From: SpSt-333 sp964371615
Lineage (GTDB): Bacteria; Bacteroidota; Ignavibacteria; UBA10030; UBA8401
Direction of reading: 5' to 3'
Assembly: GCA_964371615.1 (NCBI GenBank)
Contig: CAYJMS010000006.1
Location: 62,001-126,000 of the forward strand
DNA: 64,000 nt
This document shows, piece after piece, positions 1-8,342 of this stretch (position 1 is the first letter of the stretch; every line of letters starts with the position of its first letter). Below the pieces are notes generated by a model. It saw nothing but the letters and a program-made list of their open reading frames with translations. It had not been told where the DNA came from and ran no database searches. Made by a program: the position numbers and the translations under genes.

Positions 1-1
1 C

Positions 2-235
2 AAGAAACTTTTGCGGGAAGAACGGTACACGATCGAAGGGGCGAAACAGGTATTGCACACATTTGTAGTGGACGAATCCGGTGAACAGACAGTTCTGCCG
101 TTCGGCGAGCCGACAAGCGAAAGCACGAAGCCGGTGTTGCAAACCCCCGTTGTAAAAATTACAGACCAAAAACTGAAGGAAGATTTGCGGGAGATAAAAA
201 CAGTTCTGGAAGATCTTCTTGTAAAGATTGATTGA
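2..235 (+). CDS. MerR-family transcriptional regulator, C-terminal part (5' truncated by window)
   Basis: The reading frame is open from the window edge and ends at TGA 233-235. The first residues read KKLLREERYTIEGAKQVL, which matches the end of the MerR-type DNA-binding domain in regulators that carry the (Y)TIEGA(R/K) signature. After it comes a short linker and a C-terminal predicted helix (KLKEDLREIKTVLEDLLVKID). The N-terminal helix-turn-helix lies outside the window. The next thing downstream is a strong terminator, so this is the last gene of its unit. The family is well supported by the motif; the ligand or target cannot be inferred. Confidence 0.75.
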   Translation, partial: KKLLREERYTIEGAKQVLHTFVVDESGEQTVLPFGEPTSESTKPVLQTPVVKITDQKLKEDLREIKTVLEDLLVKID

Positions 236-251
236 ACAATGTGAGGTGCAT

Positions 252-287
252 AAAAAAAAGTCTCTGCAGAAACAGAGACTTTTTTTA
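252..287. terminator. Bidirectional rho-independent terminator
   Basis: An 8-bp stem AGTCTCTG / CAGAGACT (259-266 and 273-280) has a 6-nt loop. It is flanked by an A-run on the left and a T-run on the right, so a U-tract is produced on either strand. It sits between the convergent MerR-type gene (plus) and the tRNA-Pro gene (minus) and can terminate both. Confidence 0.85.
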
Positions 288-294
288 TTCCATG

Positions 295-369
295 TCGGAA
301 CGGCGGGATTCGAACCCGCGACCCCTACCACCCCAAGGTAGTGCGCTAGCCGGGCTGCGCTACGTTCCG
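295..369 (-). tRNA. tRNA-Pro (anticodon GGG)
   Basis: The minus strand folds into a full cloverleaf. The acceptor stem is CGGAACG/CGTTCCG with the C1-G72 pair and A73 discriminator typical of bacterial tRNA-Pro. The anticodon stem is CTACC/GGTAG with loop TTGGGGT, giving anticodon GGG. The T-arm is CGCGGGTTCGAATCCCGCG. The 3' CCA is not encoded. The 3' end faces the bidirectional terminator at 252-287. Confidence 0.95.
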
Positions 370-419
370 AAGACGCAATGAATTTACGAAAAAGTTGTCA
401 GAAAAAAAATCTGAATATC

Positions 420-1145
420 ATGAAAAACTCCATTCTCCTTCTTATCTCACTTTTCCTTTTTCCCCTTGTTTCGAAGACACAAGTCATTCAGGCCGAAAAA
501 ATCATACTATCTGTCTCAAAGGATTGGAAGAGCAACGAAGGGACTCTATATCTCTTTGAAAAAACCAGCACGGGATGGGGAAAAGCGATTTTTTCAGCGG
601 GAGTGCATTACGGTTCCGAGGGAATGGCATGGGGCACAGGACTGCATCCGGAGGAGTTCAATTTCGACAAAAAGAAAGAGGGCGACAAACGATCTCCGGC
701 GGGGATTTTTTCTATCGGTACACTCTATGGACTCGATCCGACACCGCCGAAAGGTGTCCGGTATCCATATCAACAAATATCCGACCGAACGCGATGCATC
801 GATGATGCCAAATCTTCCTTCTATAATACCATAGTGGAAGAAGATAGTGCGAACAAACAGTGGAAAAGTTCCGAGCACATGGCGAAGGTCCGGCCGGATT
901 ATAAATACGTACTCGTTATCAATCATAATGCATTAAATGAATCCGGCAGCGGCAGTTGCATTTTTCTTCACATTGTGAATGTGCCCACTACCGGATGCAC
1001 GTCAATGGACGAAACGACGATGATTGAACTTCTCCGTTGGCTCGATCCGGAGAAGCAGACGGTTATTGTCCAATTACCCCATCCGGAATATCTCCGGCTT
1101 CGGACCGCCTGGGGACTTCCCGCGATACCGGAGAGTATGCCGTGA
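420..1145 (+). CDS. Exported L,D-transpeptidase-like (YkuD-fold) protein
   Basis: This 241-aa protein has an N-terminal signal peptide (MKNSILLLISLFLFPLVSK), which is why I start at 420 rather than the upstream in-frame ATG at 378. The C-terminal half has the YkuD-type pattern seen in ErfK/YbiS-like proteins: an INHN strand, then SGSCIFLHI and TTGCTSM, with His in FLHI and Cys193 as the likely catalytic pair. Family members cross-link peptidoglycan or attach proteins to it in the periplasm, but this subgroup is largely uncharacterised. The stop overlaps the next start as GTGA (1142-1145), so it is probably translationally coupled to the penicillin-acylase-family gene. The family call is good; the exact reaction is inferred. 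Confidence 0.78.
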   Translation: MKNSILLLISLFLFPLVSKTQVIQAEKIILSVSKDWKSNEGTLYLFEKTSTGWGKAIFSAGVHYGSEGMAWGTGLHPEEFNFDKKKEGDKRSPAGIFSIGTLYGLDPTPPKGVRYPYQQISDRTRCIDDAKSSFYNTIVEEDSANKQWKSSEHMAKVRPDYKYVLVINHNALNESGSGSCIFLHIVNVPTTGCTSMDETTMIELLRWLDPEKQTVIVQLPHPEYLRLRTAWGLPAIPESMP

Positions 1146-3547
1146 ATAAAACGAAGATTGTCATCGGCGTATTCGTATCGCTGTGTGCCATTGCTGTTGT
1201 GCTGTTCTTTTCCTTCCGCTATCTGTTGACAAAATCATTTCCCGAATACGACGGAACACTCACCGCTGCGGGTCTTCATGACGAGGTGACAATCTACCGG
1301 ACGGAGTTTGGCATTCCCCATATCATTGCGAACAATACCCATGACCTCTTCTTCGCACAGGGATATGTTCATGCCCAGGACCGATTATGGCAGATGGATA
1401 TCGCCCGGCGGGCCGGAGAAGGGAGGCTTTCAGAGGTTCTCGGTACTGCGACGATACCATTCGACCGGATGCTAAAGACTATCGGCTTTAAAAAGATTGC
1501 GGAGCAACTCGAGACACAACTCCATCCGCAATCAATGGAAATATTACGGGCGTACAGCGACGGTGTAAACGAATTTATCAGAAGCCATAAAGGGAAATAT
1601 CCGATCGAGTTCGATATGCTGAATTATGAACCGGAGGAATGGACTCCGGCGCACAGCCTGATGATTGCGCGACTGATGGCATGGGAGTTGAATATCTCCT
1701 GGCATGTGGATGTGGTATTGGGAGAACTTGTTGCAACTTTGGGAGTGGAGAAGGCGCGCCAGGTATTTCCGACATATCCGGAGAATGGTCCCGTCATTGC
1801 GGCGAATGTTTTTTCGAAAGAGAGACTCACGGCATTGCGTTCATTTACCGATGCCCAGACGGCATTCAAACAGTTCTTTGGAACGGGAGGGACTCACATC
1901 GGCAGCAATGCGTGGGCGGTGTCGCCGTCGCGGTCGGCAAGCGGGAAAGCGATGCTGGCGAACGATCCGCATCTGGGACTCGGTCTCCCCGCGAAGTGGT
2001 ACGAGATCCATTTGAAAGGAGGAGAGTTTGATGTTGCCGGTTATTCGTTGCCCGGCGCGCCGTTGGTCATTCTCGGACATACGCCGGCCATCGCGTGGGG
2101 ATTTACCAATGTTATGGCAGACGACGCCGATTTTTATCTCGAGAAAACGGATTCACTCAATGCCGGAACATATTTGTTTAAGGGTGAGTGGAAAAACTTC
2201 GACGTAACCTATGATACCATTTGGGTGAAAGATTCCCTTGAGGTACCGATAACGATTCGCCGGACACATCATGGCCCGGTGATCAACGACTGTTATCCGA
2301 TTACCCATTTCAACTCATCGGATATCATCACCATGAAATGGACCGGATATGAAATGAGCGATGAGCTCTATGCCATCTATCATGTCAATGTGTCGAAGGA
2401 CTGGGACGGATTCCTGGCGGGAGTGAAAGAATTCACCGTTCCGGGACAGAATTTTGTGTATGCGGATATGCAGGGAAACATCGGTTATCAGGCTGGCGTA
2501 CGGCTGCCGAAACGGCCAACGAACGATCCGACACTGCCGTTTCCCGGCTGGACGGGTGAGAATGAATGGACCGGTTTTATTCCGTTCGAAGAATTGCCGT
2601 CGATCTATAATCCGGCAGAAGGATTTATCGCCACGGCAAACAATAAAACGACCGATCGGGTGCCATACCATATCAGCAATCTCTGGGAACCTCCATCACG
2701 CATTCAACGCATTAGGGAAGTGCTCCGGTCCAAAGAAAAGTTCGATGTGCACGACTTCAAAAAACTGCAGAACGATAATTACTCCCATTTTGCGCGGGAG
2801 TTAACGCCGTACATTCTTTCGGCATTCCGCACCACCGGACGGAGCGAACGGATTGAGACGGCGTTGAACTATTTCCGCAATTGGAATTATATTCTCGACA
2901 AGGACGACGTTCCGACGACAATCTTTGAAGTCTTCTTCCAGCATTTAATCAATAACACGTACCGGGACGAGATGGGTGATGAATTATACAATCGCTATAT
3001 CTTTCTGGCAAATATGCCGTATCGCGTGACGATGTCGCTGTTGGCTGATACATCGACAACCTGGTTCGACAATACGGCCACTCCGGCGATTGAAACACGG
3101 GATGACATTATCGTCAAAAGCGTGAATGACGCACTGGATGAACTGTCGGTTCTTCTCGGCGGCGAGATGAAGGAATGGCGTTGGGGACGACTGCATACAT
3201 TGACACTGCAGCATCCGTTCGGAGAAATGGAGATCCTGAAGTCGATCTTCAATATCGGACCAACGCCCGTGGGCGGTTCCGGTACGTCGGTGAATAACGG
3301 CGAGTATCGGATGGGTAAACCGTACTCGATGTGGCTGGGCCCTTCCATGCGGCATATCGTCGATTTTTCGAATGTCAACGGGTCCTTATCGGTCATTCCG
3401 TCGGGGCAATCCGGGCAACCCCTTCACCCTCATTATTCCGATCAATTTCCTCTCTGGAAGAACGGAGAATATCACATCATGTCGCTTGATGTCGACGAGA
3501 TCGCGACAAAGTCAAAAAATATTTTGTATCTTACGCCGTCACGGTAA
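1142..3547 (+). CDS. Penicillin acylase family protein (Ntn hydrolase)
   Basis: This 801-aa protein starts at a GTG that overlaps the previous stop. It begins with one membrane segment or uncleaved signal (IVIGVFVSLCAIAVVLFFSF). The family hallmarks are present: the N-terminal DEVTIYRTEFGIPHIIANN and FAQGYVHAQDRLWQMD segment, and the autoprocessing site HIGSNAW, where Ser255 becomes the N-terminal nucleophile of the beta chain. NDPHLGL and PGAPLVILGHTPAIAWGFTN follow. Family members hydrolyse amides, including penicillins, acyl-homoserine lactones and other N-acyl amines, in the periplasm. The substrate here is unknown. Length is normal for the family, and it is likely co-transcribed with the L,D-transpeptidase-like gene. 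Confidence 0.9.
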   Translation: MNKTKIVIGVFVSLCAIAVVLFFSFRYLLTKSFPEYDGTLTAAGLHDEVTIYRTEFGIPHIIANNTHDLFFAQGYVHAQDRLWQMDIARRAGEGRLSEVLGTATIPFDRMLKTIGFKKIAEQLETQLHPQSMEILRAYSDGVNEFIRSHKGKYPIEFDMLNYEPEEWTPAHSLMIARLMAWELNISWHVDVVLGELVATLGVEKARQVFPTYPENGPVIAANVFSKERLTALRSFTDAQTAFKQFFGTGGTHIGSNAWAVSPSRSASGKAMLANDPHLGLGLPAKWYEIHLKGGEFDVAGYSLPGAPLVILGHTPAIAWGFTNVMADDADFYLEKTDSLNAGTYLFKGEWKNFDVTYDTIWVKDSLEVPITIRRTHHGPVINDCYPITHFNSSDIITMKWTGYEMSDELYAIYHVNVSKDWDGFLAGVKEFTVPGQNFVYADMQGNIGYQAGVRLPKRPTNDPTLPFPGWTGENEWTGFIPFEELPSIYNPAEGFIATANNKTTDRVPYHISNLWEPPSRIQRIREVLRSKEKFDVHDFKKLQNDNYSHFARELTPYILSAFRTTGRSERIETALNYFRNWNYILDKDDVPTTIFEVFFQHLINNTYRDEMGDELYNRYIFLANMPYRVTMSLLADTSTTWFDNTATPAIETRDDIIVKSVNDALDELSVLLGGEMKEWRWGRLHTLTLQHPFGEMEILKSIFNIGPTPVGGSGTSVNNGEYRMGKPYSMWLGPSMRHIVDFSNVNGSLSVIPSGQSGQPLHPHYSDQFPLWKNGEYHIMSLDVDEIATKSKNILYLTPSR

Positions 3548-3585
3548 TGTAATTCACGACTGAAATAAAAACGAACCTCACTGTT

Positions 3586-5034
3586 ATGCAAAGAACTATC
3601 GGTAAATATGGAAGGACAAAGATTGTCTGCACACTCGGGCCGGCGTCGGCATCCGTCGACACGTTGGTAAAAATGATAGAAGCGGGAATGGATGTCGCAC
3701 GGTTGAATTTTTCTCACGGCTCGCATAACGACCACCTCGAAATGATGAACCGTGTGCGGCAGGCGTCAGCGAAGTCCGGCGAGCCGGTGGCAATACTGCT
3801 GGATCTGCAGGGTCCGAAAATCAGGACCGGCAAGATGAAAGAACCGATAGAATTGAACGACGGCGATCATCTGACCATCACCATCGACGAAATGCTCGGA
3901 GAGAACCATAAAGTGTCGACGACGTATCAGCATCTGCCGAAGGACGTGAAGCCGGGCGATACGATTTTAATGGACGACGGATTGCTGCAATTTAAAGTGT
4001 TGAGCACTTCCGAACGCGAGGTCGTGACGGAGGTGGTGCACGGAGGCGTATTAAAAAGCAACAAGGGGATCAATCTACCGGGCGTATCGGTCAGCGCGCC
4101 GTCCCTGACGGAGAAGGATAAAGAAGATTTGTTGTTCGGAATCGCCAACGACATCGACTACGTGGCGTTGTCGTTCGTCCGGACCGCCGCCGATGTGGTG
4201 CATTTGCGGAATTTTGTTATCGCACACATCGACAAGAGAAAAAAGCTGCCGATAATCGCAAAGATTGAGAAGGACGAAGCGCTGAAGAACATCGACGAGA
4301 TCATTCGTGAAGCGGACGGTATTATGGTGGCACGGGGAGATCTGGGAGTGGAATGTCAGACGGAAGAAGTGCCGATTGCGCAAAAGATGATCGTGCGAAA
4401 AGCGAACATTGCGGGGAAACCGGTGATTATTGCCACGCAGATGCTCGAGTCGATGATCGAGAATCCGCGCCCTACGCGGGCGGAAGCGAACGACGTTGCC
4501 AACGCAGTCTTAGACGGAGCCGATGCGGTCATGCTGAGCGGAGAGACCTCCGTCGGCCGATATCCTATACAAGTGGTGAAGACGATGGATTTGATCGTAC
4601 GCCGGACGGAGACGGTACAGGGAGACCGTCTCGATATCGAAGACGAGATCAGCAACCAGCAGGATGCGGTGTTTAAAGCGCTCGGCCGATCCGCCTGCAT
4701 TCTTGCAAAGCAGATCAATGCTGCGGCGATCATTTCCTTTTCGAATTCGGGCGATACACTGAAAACGATTGCACGGTACCGTCCGTCGATTCAAGTTATC
4801 GGTATTACAAACAGAGAGCGGATTCAACGGCGATTGAATTTGATCTGGGGTGTCAGTTCGGTGCTGATAAAAAGTTTTGAAGTAGGTGAAACAGACGTGA
4901 CGATAGCACGGGTCAACAGAATGCTGGTCGATCAGGGATATCTGAAATCGGGAGATTGGGTGGTGATTACCGCCGGTATACCGTTGATGGCGCGCAATTC
5001 AACAAACATGATTAAAGTTGAAAGAATAGCGTAG
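3586..5034 (+). CDS. pyk: Pyruvate kinase
   Basis: This 482-aa protein converts phosphoenolpyruvate and ADP to pyruvate and ATP in the last step of glycolysis. It starts with RTKIVCTLGPAS and has the substrate and metal segment MDVARLNFSHG, LLDLQGPKIRTG, the catalytic lysine in IIAKIEKDEA, and MVARGDLGVE. The activation segment ATQMLESMIENPRPTRAEANDVANAVLDGADAVMLSGE is intact, and a C-terminal alpha/beta domain is present. Length is typical. It lies 38 nt after the acylase gene and is followed by a clear terminator. Confidence 0.98.
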   Translation: MQRTIGKYGRTKIVCTLGPASASVDTLVKMIEAGMDVARLNFSHGSHNDHLEMMNRVRQASAKSGEPVAILLDLQGPKIRTGKMKEPIELNDGDHLTITIDEMLGENHKVSTTYQHLPKDVKPGDTILMDDGLLQFKVLSTSEREVVTEVVHGGVLKSNKGINLPGVSVSAPSLTEKDKEDLLFGIANDIDYVALSFVRTAADVVHLRNFVIAHIDKRKKLPIIAKIEKDEALKNIDEIIREADGIMVARGDLGVECQTEEVPIAQKMIVRKANIAGKPVIIATQMLESMIENPRPTRAEANDVANAVLDGADAVMLSGETSVGRYPIQVVKTMDLIVRRTETVQGDRLDIEDEISNQQDAVFKALGRSACILAKQINAAAIISFSNSGDTLKTIARYRPSIQVIGITNRERIQRRLNLIWGVSSVLIKSFEVGETDVTIARVNRMLVDQGYLKSGDWVVITAGIPLMARNSTNMIKVERIA

Positions 5035-5060
5035 CACCATTGAATGTTCAACAGGAAGAG

Positions 5061-5090
5061 AGGCCGGCACATGCCGGCCTTTTTTATTTT
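5061..5090 (+). terminator. Rho-independent terminator of pyk
   Basis: The hairpin AGGCCGGC / GCCGGCCT (5061-5080) has a 4-nt loop followed by a T-run on the plus strand. It sits 26 nt after the pyk stop and touches the end of the small minus-strand gene. The minus strand lacks a matching U-tract. Confidence 0.9.
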
Positions 5091-5244
5091 ACAGGCCAGA
5101 CTCGGAAATATAATCGTTAATATCGTAACGGATATTTTCCTGATCCGCTTCCGCTTCATCCATTTTTTTCTTGAGTAAAATGGGAATGGCAATAACACCG
5201 GCAACGATCGCGGTCCATTTTACGATATTCAGCAGCTGTTTCAT
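5089..5244 (-). CDS. Small single-span membrane protein (51 aa)
   Basis: The minus-strand ATG at 5244 opens a 51-codon frame encoding MKQLLNIVKWTAIVAGVIAI and then PILLKKKMDEAEADQENIRYDINDYISESGL. A hydrophobic segment (residues about 8-24) is followed by a KKK stop-transfer and an acidic tail. This looks like a genuine small tail-exposed membrane protein. I recognise no family. It is convergent with pyk and shares its terminator region. No strong ribosome-binding site is visible, so the call is moderate. Confidence 0.5.
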   Translation of the reverse strand: MKQLLNIVKWTAIVAGVIAIPILLKKKMDEAEADQENIRYDINDYISESGL

Positions 5245-5427
5245 AACTACACCGGAAAGATTTAACGTGAGTGAATTGAAATATTATTAAGAATAAAATA
5301 ACAAAAATCCATCAAAGTTGTGTTCCAAATCATACGGCGAAGCGAATATTTTTGATCTTTTTCCCGGATGCGGTATGTGATCGTCCGCGGGCGTTGGGGG
5401 GAGGCTGTCCGCCAATCACCCGGACGC

Positions 5428-5458
5428 AAAAAAAACGCCCGGGTTTCACTCCGGGCGT
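5428..5458 (-). terminator. Rho-independent terminator of glgP
   Basis: Read on the minus strand, an 8-bp GC-rich stem (ACGCCCGG/CCGGGCGT, plus-strand 5435-5442 and 5451-5458) is followed by a U-tract (A-run at 5428-5434 on the plus strand). It lies 26 nt past the glgP stop. Confidence 0.9.
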
Positions 5459-5483
5459 CAGTAGCGATCTCACTACAACAGTA

Positions 5484-7598
5484 TCATTTCACATAGTATT
5501 TCTGAACATATTCCGCGACCATCCGGTGGGTATTGTACTGCGGAACGAGGGTTGCGATCGCGTGCCGCATCCGTTTGATCCATTTTTTCGGTATTCCCTG
5601 TGCATCCCGGTCATAAAATTCGGGTATTATCCGGTCGCTGAGGAGATGGAAGAGATTTTCGGAGTCCTGAACATCCTGAACATGAGGATCGGCCGGTTGT
5701 TCATCCCCGCCGATGGACCAGCCATTATGTCCGTCGTACGCTTCGCGCCACCAGCCATCCATGATCGAACAGTTCATACCGCCGTTTATGGCGATTTTTT
5801 GGCCGCTCGTTCCGCTTGCTTCCAGAGGTCTGCGGGGATTGTTCAGCCAGACATCCGCACCCGAGGTGAGATAGCGGGCGACATTCATGTCATAATTTTC
5901 GAGAAAGATAACCTTTCCAAACAAATTGGGATGTTTCGAGAACTCAATGATTTTCTGTATAAATTTCTTTCCTTCATCATCCCGAGGGTGCGCCTTTCCG
6001 GCAAAAACGATCTGCACCGGTCGTCTGGAATCGTTGAACAGGGAAAGGATTCTCTCGAAATGCGTAAAGATTAACGGCGCCCGTTTATAGGTGGCAAACC
6101 GGCGTGCAAAACAGATGGTCAATGCGTCAGGATTAAGAACGGTGTCGTAAATGGCGGCGCCGTTGCCGTATCGGGAATGCTGCTCATGCAGTCGAAACCG
6201 TGCGAACTCGATCAATTTACGGCGGAGCGTATAACGCAACGCCCAGAGTTCTTCATCGGTGATCTTTTTCGGATCGACAGCGTGTTCCCAGAATTTCGGC
6301 TCAAGAAAGTGCTCCCGCCATTCATGACCGAGTTTTTCCGTCCAAAAACCGTTTGTTTTTTCGTGCATCCAGCTGCTGACGTGAATACCATTGGTCACAT
6401 AACCGATCGGTACTTCTTCCGCTTTTTTAACAGGAAACATCGATTTCCACATATCACGGCTGACTGCACCGTGCAATTGGCTGACTCCGTTTGCCGAACG
6501 GGACATCTTGAGCGCCAGTACCGTCATGCAAAGCGGTTCGCCGTGTTTTTCCGGATGTTCGCTGCCGAACGTCATTAATTCATCTATCGACATGCCGTAG
6601 GCGGCGACTTTGTGGTCAAAAATAAACTTCATCAGATCCGCGTTGAACCGATCGTGTCCGGCCGGCACAGGCGTATGTGTGGTGAAGATACATTCCTTTT
6701 TTACGTTCTGAATCGCTTTTTCCTTCGATGTTCCCTTGGAGATCTCTTCCCGGAGTAATTCGAGCGTTAAAAATGCCGAATGGCCTTCGTTCATATGATA
6801 GACAGAGGGCTTAATTCCCATAGCGCGAAGCATACGGACGCCGCCGATGCCGAGGAGGATTTCCTGCGAGATCCGTGTGGTGGCGTCGCCGCCGTACACG
6901 TGGGCGGTAATATCACGGTACCGTTCTTCGTTTTCAGGGAGATTGGTATCGAGCAGGAGTATTGTACTCCGTCCGACCGCCAGTGAGCGGGCAATGAAGG
7001 CCACTTTGCTGAATCCGATCTGCACTTCGCATTTAATCGGATTGCCGTTTTTATCCATAACAATCGACGATGCCTGCCTCCGCAGATCGACCGGCAGATA
7101 TTGTTCCTGCTGCCATCCGTCGGCGCTGATGCGCTGCTCAAAATACCCTTCGCGGTAAAAGAGAGAGATACCGACAAACGGCACGCCGAGATCGCTGGCG
7201 GATTTGGTATGATCGCCGGCGAGAATTCCCAGGCCGCCGGAATAGATTTTCACGCTTTCGTGCAGACCGAATTCCGCGCTGAAATAGGCGACAGGACCCT
7301 TCATTTTTGCCTTTACGGATCCCCATGTATCTTTACGATTCATATAATCGGAAAAATCCTTCAGCACGACAGACACTCTGCGGGCAAAATCCTTATCACC
7401 CAGCCGTGCGTGTAATTCCTGTTCGGAGATATCAGTCATCACCCAGGGGGCGGAATGGTTTGCTTTTTCCCACAGGCGGGGAGAGAGTTCACGGAAGATG
7501 TACTGGGCTTCGGGGTGCCAAGTCCACCATAAATTTTTCGAGAGGGAGTGAAGCCCTTCCACGAGTTGACGCGTCGTTAATGATTTTTGCTGTGTCAT
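5484..7598 (-). CDS. glgP: Alpha-glucan (glycogen/maltodextrin) phosphorylase, DUF3417-type
   Basis: This 704-aa GT35 enzyme phosphorolyses alpha-1,4-glucan to glucose-1-phosphate. The N-terminus (LSKNLWWTWHPEAQYIFREL) is the DUF3417 domain of the shorter bacterial/archaeal phosphorylases. It is followed by YFSAEFGLHESVKIYSGGLGILAGDH, the HMNEGHSAF segment and the PLP-binding segment EASGTSGQKIAINGGMNCSI with Lys601 as the Schiff-base lysine. Length fits the short subfamily. The ATG has a purine-rich AAGGTAAT upstream. It stands alone with its own terminator and is presumably part of storage-glycogen turnover. Confidence 0.95.
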   Translation of the reverse strand: MTQQKSLTTRQLVEGLHSLSKNLWWTWHPEAQYIFRELSPRLWEKANHSAPWVMTDISEQELHARLGDKDFARRVSVVLKDFSDYMNRKDTWGSVKAKMKGPVAYFSAEFGLHESVKIYSGGLGILAGDHTKSASDLGVPFVGISLFYREGYFEQRISADGWQQEQYLPVDLRRQASSIVMDKNGNPIKCEVQIGFSKVAFIARSLAVGRSTILLLDTNLPENEERYRDITAHVYGGDATTRISQEILLGIGGVRMLRAMGIKPSVYHMNEGHSAFLTLELLREEISKGTSKEKAIQNVKKECIFTTHTPVPAGHDRFNADLMKFIFDHKVAAYGMSIDELMTFGSEHPEKHGEPLCMTVLALKMSRSANGVSQLHGAVSRDMWKSMFPVKKAEEVPIGYVTNGIHVSSWMHEKTNGFWTEKLGHEWREHFLEPKFWEHAVDPKKITDEELWALRYTLRRKLIEFARFRLHEQHSRYGNGAAIYDTVLNPDALTICFARRFATYKRAPLIFTHFERILSLFNDSRRPVQIVFAGKAHPRDDEGKKFIQKIIEFSKHPNLFGKVIFLENYDMNVARYLTSGADVWLNNPRRPLEASGTSGQKIAINGGMNCSIMDGWWREAYDGHNGWSIGGDEQPADPHVQDVQDSENLFHLLSDRIIPEFYDRDAQGIPKKWIKRMRHAIATLVPQYNTHRMVAEYVQKYYVK

Positions 7599-7680
7599 AG
7601 AATATTACCTTACTGTACCGAATGTATGGATGAAACGGTTTCAAAATATATAGAGACCATTTCAAAAACATTACATCAAT

Positions 7681-7750
7681 GTCACCCCACTGCCGAAGGC
7701 ATCCTCCGAAGGAGTCCTTCGGACTTTCGGGAGTCTCCGCTCGGGATGAC
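7681..7750. repeat. Intergenic palindromic repeat (GTCACCCC...GGGATGAC type)
   Basis: This is a 70-bp imperfect palindrome. The outer arms are GTCACCCC and GGGATGAC, and smaller palindromes lie inside (TGCCGAAGGCA, CCGAAGGAGTCCTTCGG). It lies between glgP and the SixA-like gene. A relative is at 33531-33627. The rest of 7599-7859 shows nothing recognisable. Confidence 0.6.
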
Positions 7751-7859
7751 AGATTTGTTTAAAAAACTATTATTTGAAATCGCTTCTTGTAAGAAACTGA
7801 AAATTGACTTGAATTCCAAAAAGAAAAAATGGGATGAGTTCTATAAGGAAGCACAATGC

Positions 7860-8342
7860 TTACAGGATGTTTCTCACCATATCCGGATTGATGAGCCATA
7901 GCAAACGGCCGTTCCCTCTGGCGGGGGCACCATGTGTCTCGACACAGGCAATGCTTGCCGGTTTCATGATGATTTGCGACGATTCAGTACCGGAGATCAA
8001 CGATGAGATACAAGTGCTGGCAAACGGTTCATGCGTGACACAAAGAACATGACTTTCGTTCGTGAAAGAGCGGAGATATTGGATCATATTTTTTGGATCC
8101 GCATTAGGCGTCAGGAAATCGGATTCTTCAATTGTGAGCGCCGGTTGGTGTGCAATTGCCAGTACGGCGGTCTGTTTTGCCCGAAGTATCGGACTACATA
8201 CCGCATGCGTAAATGTCACAAGAGAGCGCCTGCACAGCGATGCGATATTGGATGAATCGCGTTCACCGATGTCGGTCAACGCACGGTCGACGTCGGAAAT
8301 GGCTGCGCCGGCTTCGCCGTGACGTAAAAAATAGATTTTCAT
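7860..8342 (-). CDS. sixA: SixA-like phosphohistidine phosphatase (histidine phosphatase superfamily)
   Basis: This 160-aa protein begins MKIYFLRHGEAG, with the RHG motif whose His8 is the phospho-accepting residue, as in SixA and phosphoglycerate-mutase-like enzymes. It continues with SPILRAKQTA and LCVTHEPFAS, where the second His is in place. The short length fits SixA rather than larger mutases. Its ATG overlaps the adenosine deaminase stop (TCAT, 8339-8342, on the plus strand), so it is the third gene of an MFS-add-sixA operon. Whether it dephosphorylates a phosphotransfer protein or a small molecule cannot be told. Confidence 0.8.
   Translation of the reverse strand: MKIYFLRHGEAGAAISDVDRALTDIGERDSSNIASLCRRSLVTFTHAVCSPILRAKQTAVLAIAHQPALTIEESDFLTPNADPKNMIQYLRSFTNESHVLCVTHEPFASTCISSLISGTESSQIIMKPASIACVETHGAPARGNGRLLWLINPDMVRNIL

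Noticed and set aside
5352..6074. Plus-strand open frame (240 codons) opposite the glgP 3' end
   Set aside because: It runs across the glgP terminator and antisense to its conserved C-terminus; no signature.
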